Program-made: the position numbers and the translations under genes
Assembly: GCA_963797675.1 (NCBI GenBank)
Contig: CAWCQQ010000002.1
Span: 2,418,001-2,482,000, forward strand
From: DASQPR01 sp963797675
GTDB lineage: Bacteria; Actinomycetota; Actinomycetes; Mycobacteriales; Micromonosporaceae
Length of the DNA stretch: 64,000 bases
Direction: 5' to 3'
The notes under the pieces: generated by a model
What the model saw: only the letters and a program-made list of their open reading frames with translations
What the model was told of the DNA's origin: nothing
Databases searched by the model: none
Shown here: positions 16,523 through 26,312 of the stretch, in pieces
Position numbering within the stretch: position 1 is the stretch's first letter
How the letters are laid out: each line of letters starts with the position of its first letter

Positions 16523-19412
16523 TTACGGGAAATTGAGGACCGCCGACGGGGTCGTGTTCGTCGGTGTCTGTGCGCCAGTGTCGTTGACGACGTGCTGGAT
16601 CAGGCCGACATCGCCGAGCGAGATGGTGAGCAGGTCGGTCAGGTGGATACCGGAGCCGGTAGGCACGCTGAACGAGTGGTACGCGACGATCGACGGGGTC
16701 ACGTTGAAGTAGCAGTAGCTACCCCAGCCGTAGCCGGTGAAGTTCGTCACGGTGGATGCGACTTGGATCGCAGGGAAGCCGACCTGGGAACCGTTCATCC
16801 AGGCCGCGGCACTCGGCGGGTCGTACGGCAACTCGTTCTGGAAGAATGAGAAGAAGCCGTTGTTCCCGTTCCACTGCACCTCGGTGCCTTGGTAGTGCTC
16901 GACGAAGATGCCGTACGCGTCCACGTTGTTGCCGTTGACGGTCAGGCCGTTCTGCGCCGTGTTCACCGTCCACCCGACCGTGCCCGCGTTGCCGTGGTCG
17001 GCCCGCCATGCCCAGATGTGGTCGATGATCGCGTTGTTCTGGTTGACGACGAGGCTGTTCGTGGCCTTGCCGGCGATGTCGCCACCGATCCGGAAGAACA
17101 CGTCCTGGATCGTCGACGGGTCGGCCGAGTGGTCCGCGCCGGCTCCGTTGACTCCGACGGTCAGCAGTGCGTTGGAGTTCGTCGTGCCGGCATCGAAGAG
17201 CATGCCGGACAGGCGAACGCCGCTGACGTCGGCGACGTGCATCGTGTCGACGCCGTTCTGCGGGATGAGCGTCGGGAAGCCGATGCCCATCACGACCGCG
17301 TCGGCACGGTTCACGTTGATCGTCTGATCGATGTTGTAGACACCCGGCGTGAACAGCAGGTTCAGGCCCTGTGCCAGCGCCTGGTTCAGCGTTGCGGCGG
17401 TGACACCGGGCTGGGCGACGTAGAAGCTGGACAGCGGCTTCGAGACGCCCGGGGTGTTGCCGCCGATCCACGACGCACCGCTCGTGTTCGTCTGCTTGGA
17501 CGGCACGAACACGTTGTAGTTACCCGACGCGTCGAGGTACAGGTACGGCTCGTCGATGCTGACCGGAGTGGTGGCGACGTTGGTGTACGCCGGGAACGCG
17601 GTCGCCGGCGCACCGACGACACCCTGGTTCACCATGTTCCAGACGCCGTTCAGGTATCCGCCGATGTTGCTGTTGCGGATGAAGAACTGCTGCTGGGAGT
17701 ACGGCTGCACGGTGCCGGTGATCCGGCTGTCCGCGATGTAACCGCCACTGGCGTAGCCGTAGCCGTTCGGAGCCAGGTTCAGGTCACCCTGGATGTCCAT
17801 CCGGCGGAACGGACCCGCCTGCGCGACCGCCCACCGGGTGAAGCCGGCCGACGGGAACACCTCCATGTTGCCGGCCGAACGCCAGAAGTTCTGCGTCGCG
17901 TTTCCGGCCGACCAACCCGCGTCGACGGTGATGTCGCCGTGGAGCTGGACCTGGTCGGGGTTCAGGCCGAGGCCCATGACCGACGTGTAGAAGCCGATCT
18001 GGTCGTTGATGCCACCGCTGTAGCTACCCGGCTTGAACAGCTCCGCGTAGCGCTGCGTGCCGAACTGGTTCGACTGCTGCGTGTTGAAGATGGAGTCCAT
18101 CGACGCCTGGATCGTCGCGGCCGACATGCTCGGGTCGTAGACGATCACGTTCGGGCCGAGTGAGCCGCCGCCCGGCAGCGTGCCGCCGCTGGCGGTGGTT
18201 GCGCTGGCCGTGTTCGACGACGCGGAGAGGTTGCCCGCCGCGTCGTTGGCCTTGACCGTGTAGCTGTACGTGGTCGATGCGGTCAGGCCGGAGTCCGTGA
18301 AGGACGTGCCGGTCGACGTGCCGACCTGCGTACCGTTGCGGTAGATGTGGTAACCGGTGACGCCGACGTTGTCCGTGGACGCGGTCCAGGTCAACGGCAC
18401 GGTCGTCGAGCTGGTCGTACCGGCCGCGAGGTTCGTCGGCGCGGACGGAGCCGTGGTGTCGCCGCCACCGCCACCGCCGGTGCCGAGGTAGACGCCCATC
18501 TCGTAGAGCGAGTAGCCGTACTGCGTGCCACGGACGGTGCCGTTCATGCGCACGTAGCGGCCGGTGCCGGACAGGCCGGTGAGCGTCTGGATGCCGCCGG
18601 CGCCGGTCGTCGTCGTGAAGATCGACGTCCAGTTCGTGTTGTCGGTCGACGTCTGGATCTGGAACGACTTGCCGTACGCCGCCTCCCAGTTCAGCGTGAC
18701 CTGGCAGATGCTCTGCGAGGTGCCGAGGTCGACCTCGAGCCACTGCGGGTCGCTGAACGCGCTGGACCAGCGGGTGCCGGTGTTGCCGTCGAACGCCATG
18801 GCCGCAGATTCGGTGGTCGCGTTCTCCGTCGACGATGCGGTCGCGGTCTTGTTCAGCGCCGCGTTCGTCCCGGTGTTACAGGTCCCGCCGCCCCCGCCGG
18901 CCGCCGTACCGTAGACCTGGAACTCCCAGAGCGAGTAGCCGTAGCCGGTGGCGCGCGCGGTGCCGTTCATCCGCACGTAGCGGCCGGTGCCGCTGATGTT
19001 CAGCGTCTGAATGCCACCGGTGCCGGTCGTCGTGGAGTAGATGTTCGTCCACGTCGTGCCGTCGGTGGACGTCTGGATCTGGAATGCCGTCGCGTACGCG
19101 GTCTCCCAGTTGAGCACGACCTGGCTGATCGTGTCGGTGGCGCCCAGGTCAACCTGGATCCACTGCGGGTCGCTGAACGCGCTCGACCAGCGGGTGCCGG
19201 TGTTACCGTCGGTCGCGTCTGCGGCCGGCGTACCGGCGTTTTCTGTGGATGACGCGGTCGTCGGCTGTCCTTGCGACAGCAGCGTCCCGGCGCGCACTCG
19301 CCGGATCGGTGGCGACGAGGGCGCTGACAACCAGCGCGAGCGCCGCTACCGCCGTAACGAGTATTCGAGTTCGTGGTTTTAATGATCGGAGCCTTGACGT
19401 GCTGGGTGACAT
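16523..19412 (-). CDS. Secreted discoidin x2 + Fn3 + right-handed beta-helix protein (one frameshift)
   Basis: The start at 19412 has SD AGGGAGAGG. A signal peptide (MSPSTSRLRSLKPRTR, then a hydrophobic core ending DPASA) is in one frame. After the GC-rich run near 19295 the mature protein continues in another frame, so one base is probably miscalled. Then come two F5/8 type C domains, one fibronectin type III domain (TAPSAPTNL, TGYHIYRNG) and a beta-helix of about 570 residues. That domain contains repeated NNxI/DNxW turns, ADHSADPSTIQDVFFRIGG and QNELPYDPPS. It matches a streptomycete exoprotein family often mislabelled adenylyl cyclase. The fold suggests a polysaccharide lyase or hydrolase; GH87- or GH55-like activity is possible but unproven. 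Confidence 0.85.
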
Positions 19413-19544
19413 GACCTCTCCCTGAGGTAGGGGGCGCCCTGAGAAGGGCGGGCGGGAGTGGCGTGACGCGTCGATGGCCGATTCGACAGCGTCACGCCGG
19501 GTCCGAGAGCCGCTTGATAAACGGCGGATTTCGGTGGTGTTTCG

Positions 19545-19592
19545 CCGGAGCGCTCTGGGGAGAGATTCATCCGTTTCGCTACCTACTGTCAA
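19545..19592 (-). promoter_or_regulatory. Candidate promoter and degenerate LacI site for the beta-helix gene
   Basis: On the minus strand TTGACA (19592-19587) is followed after 18 bp by GAATCT. A core AGAGCGCTC matching the local operator lies just downstream, but its outer bases do not match (9 of 14) and its spacing differs from the two good sites. The rest of 19413-19690 shows no gene. Confidence 0.35.
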
Positions 19593-19690
19593 TAGGACAA
19601 AATGGGCAGGCTGCGATCGACGATCGTGGAGATGTGTCCGGAACCGCAATGGCCTGCGCATTGTTGGAAAAGAGTTTGTGTGCCATTTTT

Positions 19691-19752
19691 CGCGACTTAA
19701 TAAAAGTCGCGATGTTTCTCCGCCCCGAGCGTGGGACGGTCTTCCGTATAAT
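19691..19752 (+). promoter_or_regulatory. 21-bp palindrome and TATAAT upstream of the methyltransferase
   Basis: CGCGACTT-AATAA-AAGTCGCG (19691-19711) is a perfect 8-bp inverted repeat. A perfect TATAAT lies at 19747-19752, about 46 bp before the methyltransferase ATG, with no good -35. The palindrome lies just upstream of the -35 region, a typical place for a regulator site. No T run follows it, so it is not an intrinsic terminator. Confidence 0.5.
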
Positions 19753-19798
19753 GAGATTGAGCGTCCGCATTGCAGGACGCAGGGCGTACCGTCAGGGC

Positions 19799-20596
19799 AT
19801 GGCGACCTACACGCACGGCCATCACGAAAGTGTCCTTCGTTCGCATCGGTGGCGAACCGCAGAGAATTCCGCGGCGTATCTGCTGCCGCACCTCCGCTCC
19901 GGCGCCTCGCTGCTGGACGTCGGGTCGGGCCCGGGCACGATCACGGCCGACCTCGCGGAGCTGGTGGCACCGGGTCGCGTGACCGCGCTCGAAGCCACGA
20001 CCGAGGCGATTGCGTTGACGCGGGCCGAGATCGAGCGCCGTGGCCTCGACAACGTCACGTACGTGGTCGGCGACGTGCACGCGCTCGATCTGCCGGCCGA
20101 CACGTTCGACGTCGTCCACGCGCACCAGGTCCTGCAGCACGTGGCCGATCCGGTGAAGGCGCTGGGCGAGATGCGTCGGGTCGCGAAGCCGGGCGGCGTG
20201 GTCGCGGCGCGCGACGGCGACTACGCCGCGTTCACGTGGTTTCCGCAGCTGCCCGAGCTGGACGAGTGGCTGGCGCTCTATCGGCGGGTGGCCCGGATCA
20301 ACGGCGGCGAGCCGGACGCGGGACGACGGCTGCTGTCGTGGGCGTACGCGGCCGGATTCACCGACGTCACGCCGACCGTGTCCACCTGGCTGTTCGCGAC
20401 GCCGGACGACCGGACCTACTGGGGTGGCATGTGGGCCGATCGGATCCTCGCCTCCGACCTGGCTCGGCAGGCCGTCGAGATCGGCGAAGCGACGTCGGGC
20501 GACCTGACGCGCATCTCCGAGGCCTGGCGTTCGTGGACCGCCGCCCGGGACGGCTGGTTCGCCGTCCCGCACGGCGAAATCGTCGCCACGGCATGA
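19799..20596 (+). CDS. Class I SAM-dependent methyltransferase (UbiE-like)
   Basis: This 265-residue enzyme has SAM motif I LLDVGSGPGT, the acidic loop ALEATTEAI, motif VVGDVHALDLP and motif IV FDVVHAHQVLQHVADP. The substrate is not evident; the group resembles small-molecule C- or O-methyltransferases. The chosen ATG has AGGG 3 nt upstream and matches the start of the conserved region. The in-frame extension back to 19463 has no coding character and crosses the palindrome and promoter. Confidence 0.88.
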   Translation: MATYTHGHHESVLRSHRWRTAENSAAYLLPHLRSGASLLDVGSGPGTITADLAELVAPGRVTALEATTEAIALTRAEIERRGLDNVTYVVGDVHALDLPADTFDVVHAHQVLQHVADPVKALGEMRRVAKPGGVVAARDGDYAAFTWFPQLPELDEWLALYRRVARINGGEPDAGRRLLSWAYAAGFTDVTPTVSTWLFATPDDRTYWGGMWADRILASDLARQAVEIGEATSGDLTRISEAWRSWTAARDGWFAVPHGEIVATA

Positions 20597-20691
20597 CCGT
20601 TGATCCCGGCGTCGGTAGCCGCATCGATCGTCGACTCCAGGATCGCTTCGTCCGACACGACGGATCCGTGCAGCTGTGACAGGATGATCGC

Positions 20692-21522
20692 GTGACGAGC
20701 GGTCCGGTCGCGTACGTGCTCGGCGGCGGCGGTGTCCTCGGCGCCGTCGAAGTCGGCATGGTGCGCGCGCTCCTCGAAGCCGGCGCAAAACCCGACATCG
20801 TCGTCGGTACGTCAGTCGGTGCGATCAACGGCGTCCTCGTCGCATCCGATCCGACCGAGTCGGTCGTCGACCGTCTCACGTCGCTGTGGGCGTCGCCGCA
20901 GGCCCGCGAGGTCTTCGGCGCATCGGTGCCGCGGCAGGTCGCGCGGATCGCCCGAGACCGTACGCACCTGCACACGCCCGCGCCGCTGCGCCGGATGCTG
21001 ACCCGCGAGCTGGGCGGCGCGAACGCGTTCGAAGACCTGCCGGTCCGGTTCGAATGCTGCGCGGCCAGCATCGAACGCGCCGCCGAGCACTGGTTCAGGA
21101 CCGGGCCGGTGGTCGAGGCGGTGCTCGCCTCGTCGGCCGTACCGGGGCTGCTGCCGCCGATCGCGATCGACGGCGAGCACTACATCGACGGCGGCATCGT
21201 CAACTCGATTCCGGTCGGCCGCGCCGTCGCGCTGGGCGCACAGACCGTGTTCGTCCTGCAGGTCGGACGGGTCGATCGGCCGCTGTCGCCGCCCCGGAGC
21301 GTCGTCGATGTGGCCCGGGTCGCGTTCGAGATCTCCCGGCGGCACCGGTATGCACGCGAACTCGCGGACGTTCCGCCCACGGTTGCCGTGTACGTGCTCC
21401 CGACCGGTGGCGGCTCGGCTCGTGACGATTCGCCGCTGGCGTACCGGGATCTCAAGTCCGCGATGGCACGGATCAATCGGGCGTACGACGCGTCGGCCGC
21501 GTACCTGGCGGAAAACCTGTGA
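20692..21522 (+). CDS. Patatin-like phospholipase (RssA group)
   Basis: This 276-residue serine lipase has oxyanion loop GGGGVLGAVEVG, nucleophile elbow GTSVG and catalytic Asp in the DGG motif (HYIDGGIVNS). All family residues are present. The GTG start lacks a strong SD and may be leaderless. Its stop lies 14 bp before the acyltransferase GTG, so the pair probably form an operon for phospholipid turnover: one removes acyl chains, the other adds them (inferred). Confidence 0.9.
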   Translation: MTSGPVAYVLGGGGVLGAVEVGMVRALLEAGAKPDIVVGTSVGAINGVLVASDPTESVVDRLTSLWASPQAREVFGASVPRQVARIARDRTHLHTPAPLRRMLTRELGGANAFEDLPVRFECCAASIERAAEHWFRTGPVVEAVLASSAVPGLLPPIAIDGEHYIDGGIVNSIPVGRAVALGAQTVFVLQVGRVDRPLSPPRSVVDVARVAFEISRRHRYARELADVPPTVAVYVLPTGGGSARDDSPLAYRDLKSAMARINRAYDASAAYLAENL

Positions 21523-21535
21523 GAGCGGACAACCG

Positions 21536-22570
21536 GTGAGACCACCGCCACGCTGGGTCCGACGGCTCGTGCTGGCGCCGCTCGTACTGGTCTTCGCGCT
21601 GGTCGTGATCCTGTGTTCGCCGATCTGGCTGCTCGTCGCCGGCGTCTGCTCGCCGTTCGTCGCGGGATGGCTGCGCCCGGTCCGGGTGCTGTGGATGATC
21701 ACCGCGTACCTCCTGGTCGAAGCGGTGGCGATCACCACGATGTTCGGCATGTGGCTGGCCTCCGGCTTCGGCTGGAAGGTGCGCGGGCCGGCGTTCCAGC
21801 GGGCGCACTACCGGCTCTGCGGATGGCTGCTGCGGATGCTCTACCGCCAGGCCAAGTGGGTGTTGCGCCTGACCGTCGAGATCGAGGGCGCCACGCCGGA
21901 TCTGCTGCCGGTCGGCAAGCCGCTGCTGGTCCTGTCCCGGCACGCCGGTCCGGGCGACTCGTTCCTGCTGATCCACGCCCTGATCAACTGGTACGGCCGG
22001 GAACCCCGGATCGTGCTGAAGCGCAGCCTGCAGTGGGATCCCACGATCGACATCCTGCTCAACCGGCTCCCGAGCCGCTTCATCGTGCCGGGCCACGAGG
22101 CCGAGGCGCAGATCCGCGATCTCGCGACCGGGCTCGACGAGGACGATGCGCTGGTGATTTTTCCGGAGGGTGGCAACTTCACGCCGGAGCGCTGGCGCCG
22201 CGCCATCGAACGGCTGCACCGGATGGGTCTGCACCGGATGGCCCGGCGTGCCGAAGGGATGGAGAACGTACTTCCGCCGCGACCGGGCGGCGTGATCGCC
22301 GCGCTGCACGCCAGCCCGCGGGCGAACGTCGCGCTGGTCGGCCACACCGGCGTCGATCACCTGCGGACGGTCGGCGACGTCTGGCGCGAACTGCCGATGG
22401 ACAAGATCATCATGATGCAGTGGTGGCTCGAGGCCCCGGAGGACGTCCCGGTGACATCCGAGGGACGGATCGAATGGTTGTACGCGTGGTGGGCCCGTAT
22501 CGACGAGTGGATCTCGGATAACCGTCCGGCACCGACCGCGCCCGTCCTGGGACATGCGGTGTCCGAGTAA
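21536..22570 (+). CDS. Membrane 1-acylglycerol-phosphate-type acyltransferase (PlsC-like)
   Basis: This protein has about 344 residues. Two N-terminal membrane segments (about 12-35 and 42-70) are followed by an acyltransferase domain. Its HX4D motif is seen as SRHAGPGDS and motif III as IFPEGGNFTPER. The long insert after motif III and the C-terminal region are typical of large actinobacterial 1-acyl-sn-glycerol-3-phosphate acyltransferase homologues. The GTG start follows GAGAGCGGA, 5 nt away. It is co-transcribed with the patatin gene. Confidence 0.87.
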   Translation: MRPPPRWVRRLVLAPLVLVFALVVILCSPIWLLVAGVCSPFVAGWLRPVRVLWMITAYLLVEAVAITTMFGMWLASGFGWKVRGPAFQRAHYRLCGWLLRMLYRQAKWVLRLTVEIEGATPDLLPVGKPLLVLSRHAGPGDSFLLIHALINWYGREPRIVLKRSLQWDPTIDILLNRLPSRFIVPGHEAEAQIRDLATGLDEDDALVIFPEGGNFTPERWRRAIERLHRMGLHRMARRAEGMENVLPPRPGGVIAALHASPRANVALVGHTGVDHLRTVGDVWRELPMDKIIMMQWWLEAPEDVPVTSEGRIEWLYAWWARIDEWISDNRPAPTAPVLGHAVSE

Positions 22571-22635
22571 CAGCGCAGACGATCGGACCCCGAGGGATCG
22601 TGGGATCGCCGCGTCAAGCGCTAGAGTGCCCCCTC

Positions 22636-24022
22636 ATGGAGACCGGACCTTTGGCGAAACAGCAGCTCACATCACGGGTCCGTGTCGGATACTCGCTCGG
22701 ATCGTTGGCCACCGGCGCCTTCGGTACGGTGCCGGGGCTGCTCCTGCTGCCCTATCTCGACCGACGCGCTCGGGGTGGCCGCCGGTGTCGCCGGAATCCT
22801 GGTGCTGGCGCCGAAGGCGTGGGACGTGTTGATCAATCCGGCGGTCGGTCGGATCTCCGATCGCACGACGACCCGGATCGGTGCCCGTAGGCCGTACCTC
22901 CTGGGTGGTGGTCTTGCTCTGGCCGTGCTTTTTGCCCTGATGTTCGCGGGTCCGTTCGGTACGTCCGCGGCTGCGCCCTACTACGTGACCGTGATGTTCC
23001 TGCTGGCCGCGAGCGCCTACGCGGTCTTCCAGGTGCCGTATATCGCGATGCCGGCCGAGATGACCGACGACTACACCGAGCGCACCCGCTTGATGACCTG
23101 GCGGATCGCCGTCCTCGCGGTGGCCATTCTGATCTCCGGCGCGGTGGCGCCGGCGATCGCGAACGCGGCCGAGGACGCGATCACCGGACACCGGATCATG
23201 GGCATCTTCTTCGGCGGGCTGATCGCGGTCGGAGCGGTCGGAGCGTTCGTCGGGACCCGGCGCGCGTCGATCGGCGAGGTAACGGAGAGTGAGCCGACGC
23301 TGCGCGCGCAACTCGCCGTCGCGACCCGCAACCGGCCGTTTCGCGCGCTGCTGATCTGCTTCGTGATCCAGGCGGCCGGGATCGCCACGATGCTGGCCGG
23401 CGTCAAGTACTTCGCCGATCACGTGCTGAACGACTCGAAGGGCGGTCCGACCTATCTGTTCGCCGCATTCGTCGGACCCGCGCTGCTGGTCATGCCGTTG
23501 TGGTCGCGCGTCGGGTCCCGGCTGGGAAAGATCCGGGGGTACGTCGTGGCGTCCGTACTCTTCGCGCTCGGCGGCATCCTGATCGGCGTGGTGGCCTGGG
23601 CCGGTCTGCCGTCGGTCGCCGCCTACGTCTGTACCGCGATCGTCGGCGCCGGCTACGCCGGCCAGCAGGTGTTCGGCCTGGCCATGTTGCCGGACTGCAT
23701 CGCGTACGACGCGGCCCGGACCGGAAAGCGCCAGGCCGGCGTGTTCACCGGACTTTGGACGGCGGGGGAGACGTTGGGGCTCGCGCTCGGTCCGGGCATC
23801 TTCGCGATCCTGTTGCAGCTCACCGGCTATGTCTCGGCGAAGGGCGATGCGGTGGTGGCGCAGCCGTCGAGTGCTCGAACCGGCATCATCCTCGGCTTCA
23901 CCGTGATCCCGGCGCTGGTCGTGGTGGCCGGGCTGTGGTTCATGCGCCACTACGACCTGACGCCGGAACGCCTGGCCCAGGCCGGTCGGGAGCCATCGGC
24001 TGACGTCAGTCACGTAGCGTGA
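22636..24022 (+). CDS. GPH-family sugar:cation symporter (one frameshift)
   Basis: This MFS_2/MelB-like transporter has about 460 residues and 12 helices. The hallmark loop reads NPAVGRISDRTTTRIGARRP. The first 41 residues (from METGPLAKQQ) are in one frame. After PYL near 22759 the sequence continues as DALGVAAGVAG in the next frame, explained by one extra G. GPH transporters import glycosides, pentosides or hexuronides with Na+ or H+. The substrate is unknown, and import of glycan breakdown products would fit the neighbourhood. Its stop overlaps the start of the next gene. Confidence 0.85.
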
Positions 24023-25468
24023 CCGGCATGGTCAACGCGTTGCCTGCCGAGGGTGTCCCCGCTGCCGACGTACTCGCCGAGATCGCGGCGATGCGCTCGC
24101 TCGATCTTCCGACGCACGGCGGCACGCTGTTCGCCTACGTGTACGACCCGGCCGTACCGGGCCTGGACGATCTCGCCTCGGCCGCGCACCGGCTCGCGTC
24201 GCACGTGAACGGGCTCGATCCGACCGCGTTCCCGTCCCTGCTCGCGATGGAGAACGCCCTGGTCGGCGCGGCGGCGCGGCTACTCAACGGACCCGCGTCG
24301 ACGGTGGGCAGCGTGACCAGCGGCGGGACGGAGTCGCTCATTCTCGCGGTCAAGGCCGCACGGGACGCGCATCCGGGGATCGAGCGGCCCCGGTTGGTGC
24401 TCCCGGCCAGTGCGCACGCCGCGTTCGCGAAGGCCGCGCACTACCTGCGGGTGGCCCTCGACATCGTGCCGATCGATCCGGTAACGCTGCGCCCGGATCC
24501 GGCCGAGATGATCGCCGCGATTGGACCGGACACCGTGCTGGTCGCGGCCTCGGCACCCTCGTACGCGCACGGGGTCATCGATCCGATCCCGCCGATCGCC
24601 GCGGCCGCTGCCGAGCGAGGCGTCCGATTCCACGTCGACGGCTGCTTCGGTGGCTGGATCCTGCCGTACCTGCGGCGTCTCGGCATGCCGGTGCCGCCGT
24701 TCGACTTCGGCGTCGACGGCGTCACGTCGATCTCCGTCGACCTGCACAAGTATGCGTACACGCCGAAGGGCGTATCGATCCTGCTGCATCGCGACGCGGC
24801 GTTGCGCGCAGCGCAGTACTTCGCCTGGGCGGACTGGCCCGGCTATACGATGATCAACCCGGTGATCGCATCCACCCGGTCCGGCGGTCCGATCGCCGCT
24901 GCGTACGCCACGCTGCGGTTCATCGGCGACGACGGCTACCTGGCGACTCGCTCGGGCGACCAGGGATGCGGTGGCCGGCCTCGCCGCAATCGTGGCGGCG
25001 ACGGACGGGCTGCGGCTGATGGCCGAGCCGGAGGCGTCGGTCGTCGCGTTCCGGTCGGACGACCTGGCTCTCGATCTGTTCGTGCTCGCCGACGAACTGG
25101 CCGCGCGCGGCTGGCATACCCAGCCGCAGATGGCGTACGGGCAACTGCCGGTGAGCATCCATCTGTCCGTAACCGCGTCGGTCGCGCCTCGCGTGCTGGA
25201 GTTCGCGGATGTGCTGACCGACGCGGTCGCCGCGGCTCGGGCGACTGGGCCTGCGCTGGTGCCGCCGGAGATCGTCACGATGGCATCGATGTTGACGCCG
25301 GATCAGCTGACGTCCGAGATGGTGGAGGGGCTGGCATCGTCACTCGGTCTGGGCGGAGAGGATGCCCATCCGCCGATGGCGCCGGTGAACGCGATCCTCA
25401 ATATCGCACCGGCGCCGTTGCGGGAGAAACTGCTGATGGAGTTCCTCAGTCTGCTGCAACGGCCTTAG
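24019..25468 (+). CDS. PLP-dependent lyase/decarboxylase, sphingosine-1-phosphate-lyase-like (one frameshift)
   Basis: This fold-type I PLP enzyme has about 480 residues. It shows GGTESLILAVKAARD (phosphate site), SYAHGVIDPI, HVDGCFGGW (Asp to pyridine N) and the Schiff-base Lys in SVDLHKYAYTPKG. These are the signatures of the S1P lyase/glutamate decarboxylase group. The frame breaks near 24945 (after FIGDDGYLA). The C-terminal domain continues in another frame as ATRDAVAGLAAIVAATDGLR to TAG at 25468. A single indel is enough. The start is the GTG overlapping the transporter stop, or the ATG at 24028. Coupling to a transporter suggests catabolism of an imported substrate; the exact substrate is unknown. 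Confidence 0.85.
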
Positions 25469-25611
25469 AGACCGCCCTGGTTGCTGAAGTTAATGCCCCA
25501 ACCGAAGCCATCGGCAACGGATGATGCGTGTCCGTGCGTGAGTGCGGCGATGGCGGCCAGCGCGACGGCGGCGATGATCAGAGCGGTAACGCGAAAAAGG
25601 CTCGAGGTCAT
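25465..25611 (-). CDS. Tiny secreted peptide precursor (48 aa)
   Basis: This short gene has SD GAAGGAG 8 nt before the ATG. It encodes an N-terminal Arg, a strong hydrophobic core (TALIIAAVALAAIAALT) and an Ala-rich cleavage region around HGHASS. A mature peptide of roughly 18 residues would follow, with two glycine-aromatic patches (DGFGWGINFSNQGGL). The stop overlaps the convergent PLP gene stop. No cysteines are present. No family recognised. A signalling or surface peptide is possible, but nothing in the sequence proves function. Confidence 0.65.
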   Translation of the reverse strand: MTSSLFRVTALIIAAVALAAIAALTHGHASSVADGFGWGINFSNQGGL

Positions 25612-25727
25612 GGTGGTGACTCCTTCGAAATCGACCGGGGCTGGTAAAACCCAGCCTGTCGATCCGCGGAATCGAAGTCACTACGTCTGACCTGGCGTAA
25701 CGCCGTCTGGCGGGATCCCGCCAGCGG

Positions 25728-26222
25728 TCAGGAGATGTCGATCGTGCCCTGTACCTGCAGATATTGACCCAGGTGCTTTGCGAGTCCCAACGGCAGGACG
25801 GTCTCGATCGTCTCGCGCTCGGCCAGTTCATCGACCGTGAACCAATGGTGACCGCGCGCGTTCGCCCGCTCGTGATCGGTGGTCCCTCGGCTGTCGATCT
25901 CGATGCCGAACGGCACCCGGACCACGAAGAACCGATCATGGCTGTAGACCTCGCGATCGTCGACCAGGTGCACCCGATCGCGTACGAAGGCCAGCGGCCC
26001 CAGCGGTACGCCCTCGATCCCGGTCTCCTCGCGCAACTCGCGCAGGGCGGCCTGTTCATAGCTCTCGCCCGCCTCGACGCCGCCACCCGGCAGCAGCCAG
26101 ATGTCGTCACCGCTGTCCGGCAGCTTGATCCGGTCGATGTGCACGGCGTGGATGCGCAGCAGCAGGATCGAATCGTCCGGGTCCAGGAGAAGGACGCGGG
26201 ACTTGTTCCGGATCGGTCGCAT
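25728..26222 (-). CDS. Nudix hydrolase
   Basis: This 164-residue protein has a complete Nudix box, GGGVEAGESYEQAALRELRE followed by ETG (Gx5Ex7REUxEExGU). It hydrolyses nucleoside diphosphate-linked substrates with Mg2+ or Mn2+. The N-terminal DPDDSILLLRIHAVH is typical of small actinobacterial members. The ATG at 26222 is preferred over the TTG one codon upstream. Substrate not predictable. Confidence 0.9.
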   Translation of the reverse strand: MRPIRNKSRVLLLDPDDSILLLRIHAVHIDRIKLPDSGDDIWLLPGGGVEAGESYEQAALRELREETGIEGVPLGPLAFVRDRVHLVDDREVYSHDRFFVVRVPFGIEIDSRGTTDHERANARGHHWFTVDELAERETIETVLPLGLAKHLGQYLQVQGTIDIS

Positions 26223-26312
26223 CAACGAATCTTAGTGACTGCGGGCAAGAATGTCGGACCACCGGGGGATCATGTCGAAGGTACGTTGTCTCGACAGCTG
26301 GGAGAGTCTCAT

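Noticed and set aside
19545..19558. Full LacI operator upstream of the beta-helix gene
   Set aside because: Only 9 of 14 positions match and the spacing to the -10 differs from the two good sites, so it is listed only as a weak candidate.
19203..19661. Separate 152-residue protein upstream of the beta-helix gene
   Set aside because: Its useful part is the signal peptide of the beta-helix protein in another frame; the remainder is promoter sequence and out-of-frame discoidin codons.
19463..19798. N-terminal extension of the methyltransferase
   Set aside because: It contains the palindrome and TATAAT promoter and has no coding signature; the family core begins at the ATG at 19799.
24971..25468. 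Independent 165-residue protein downstream of the PLP enzyme core
   Set aside because: It is the C-terminal domain of the same PLP enzyme after a one-base frameshift.
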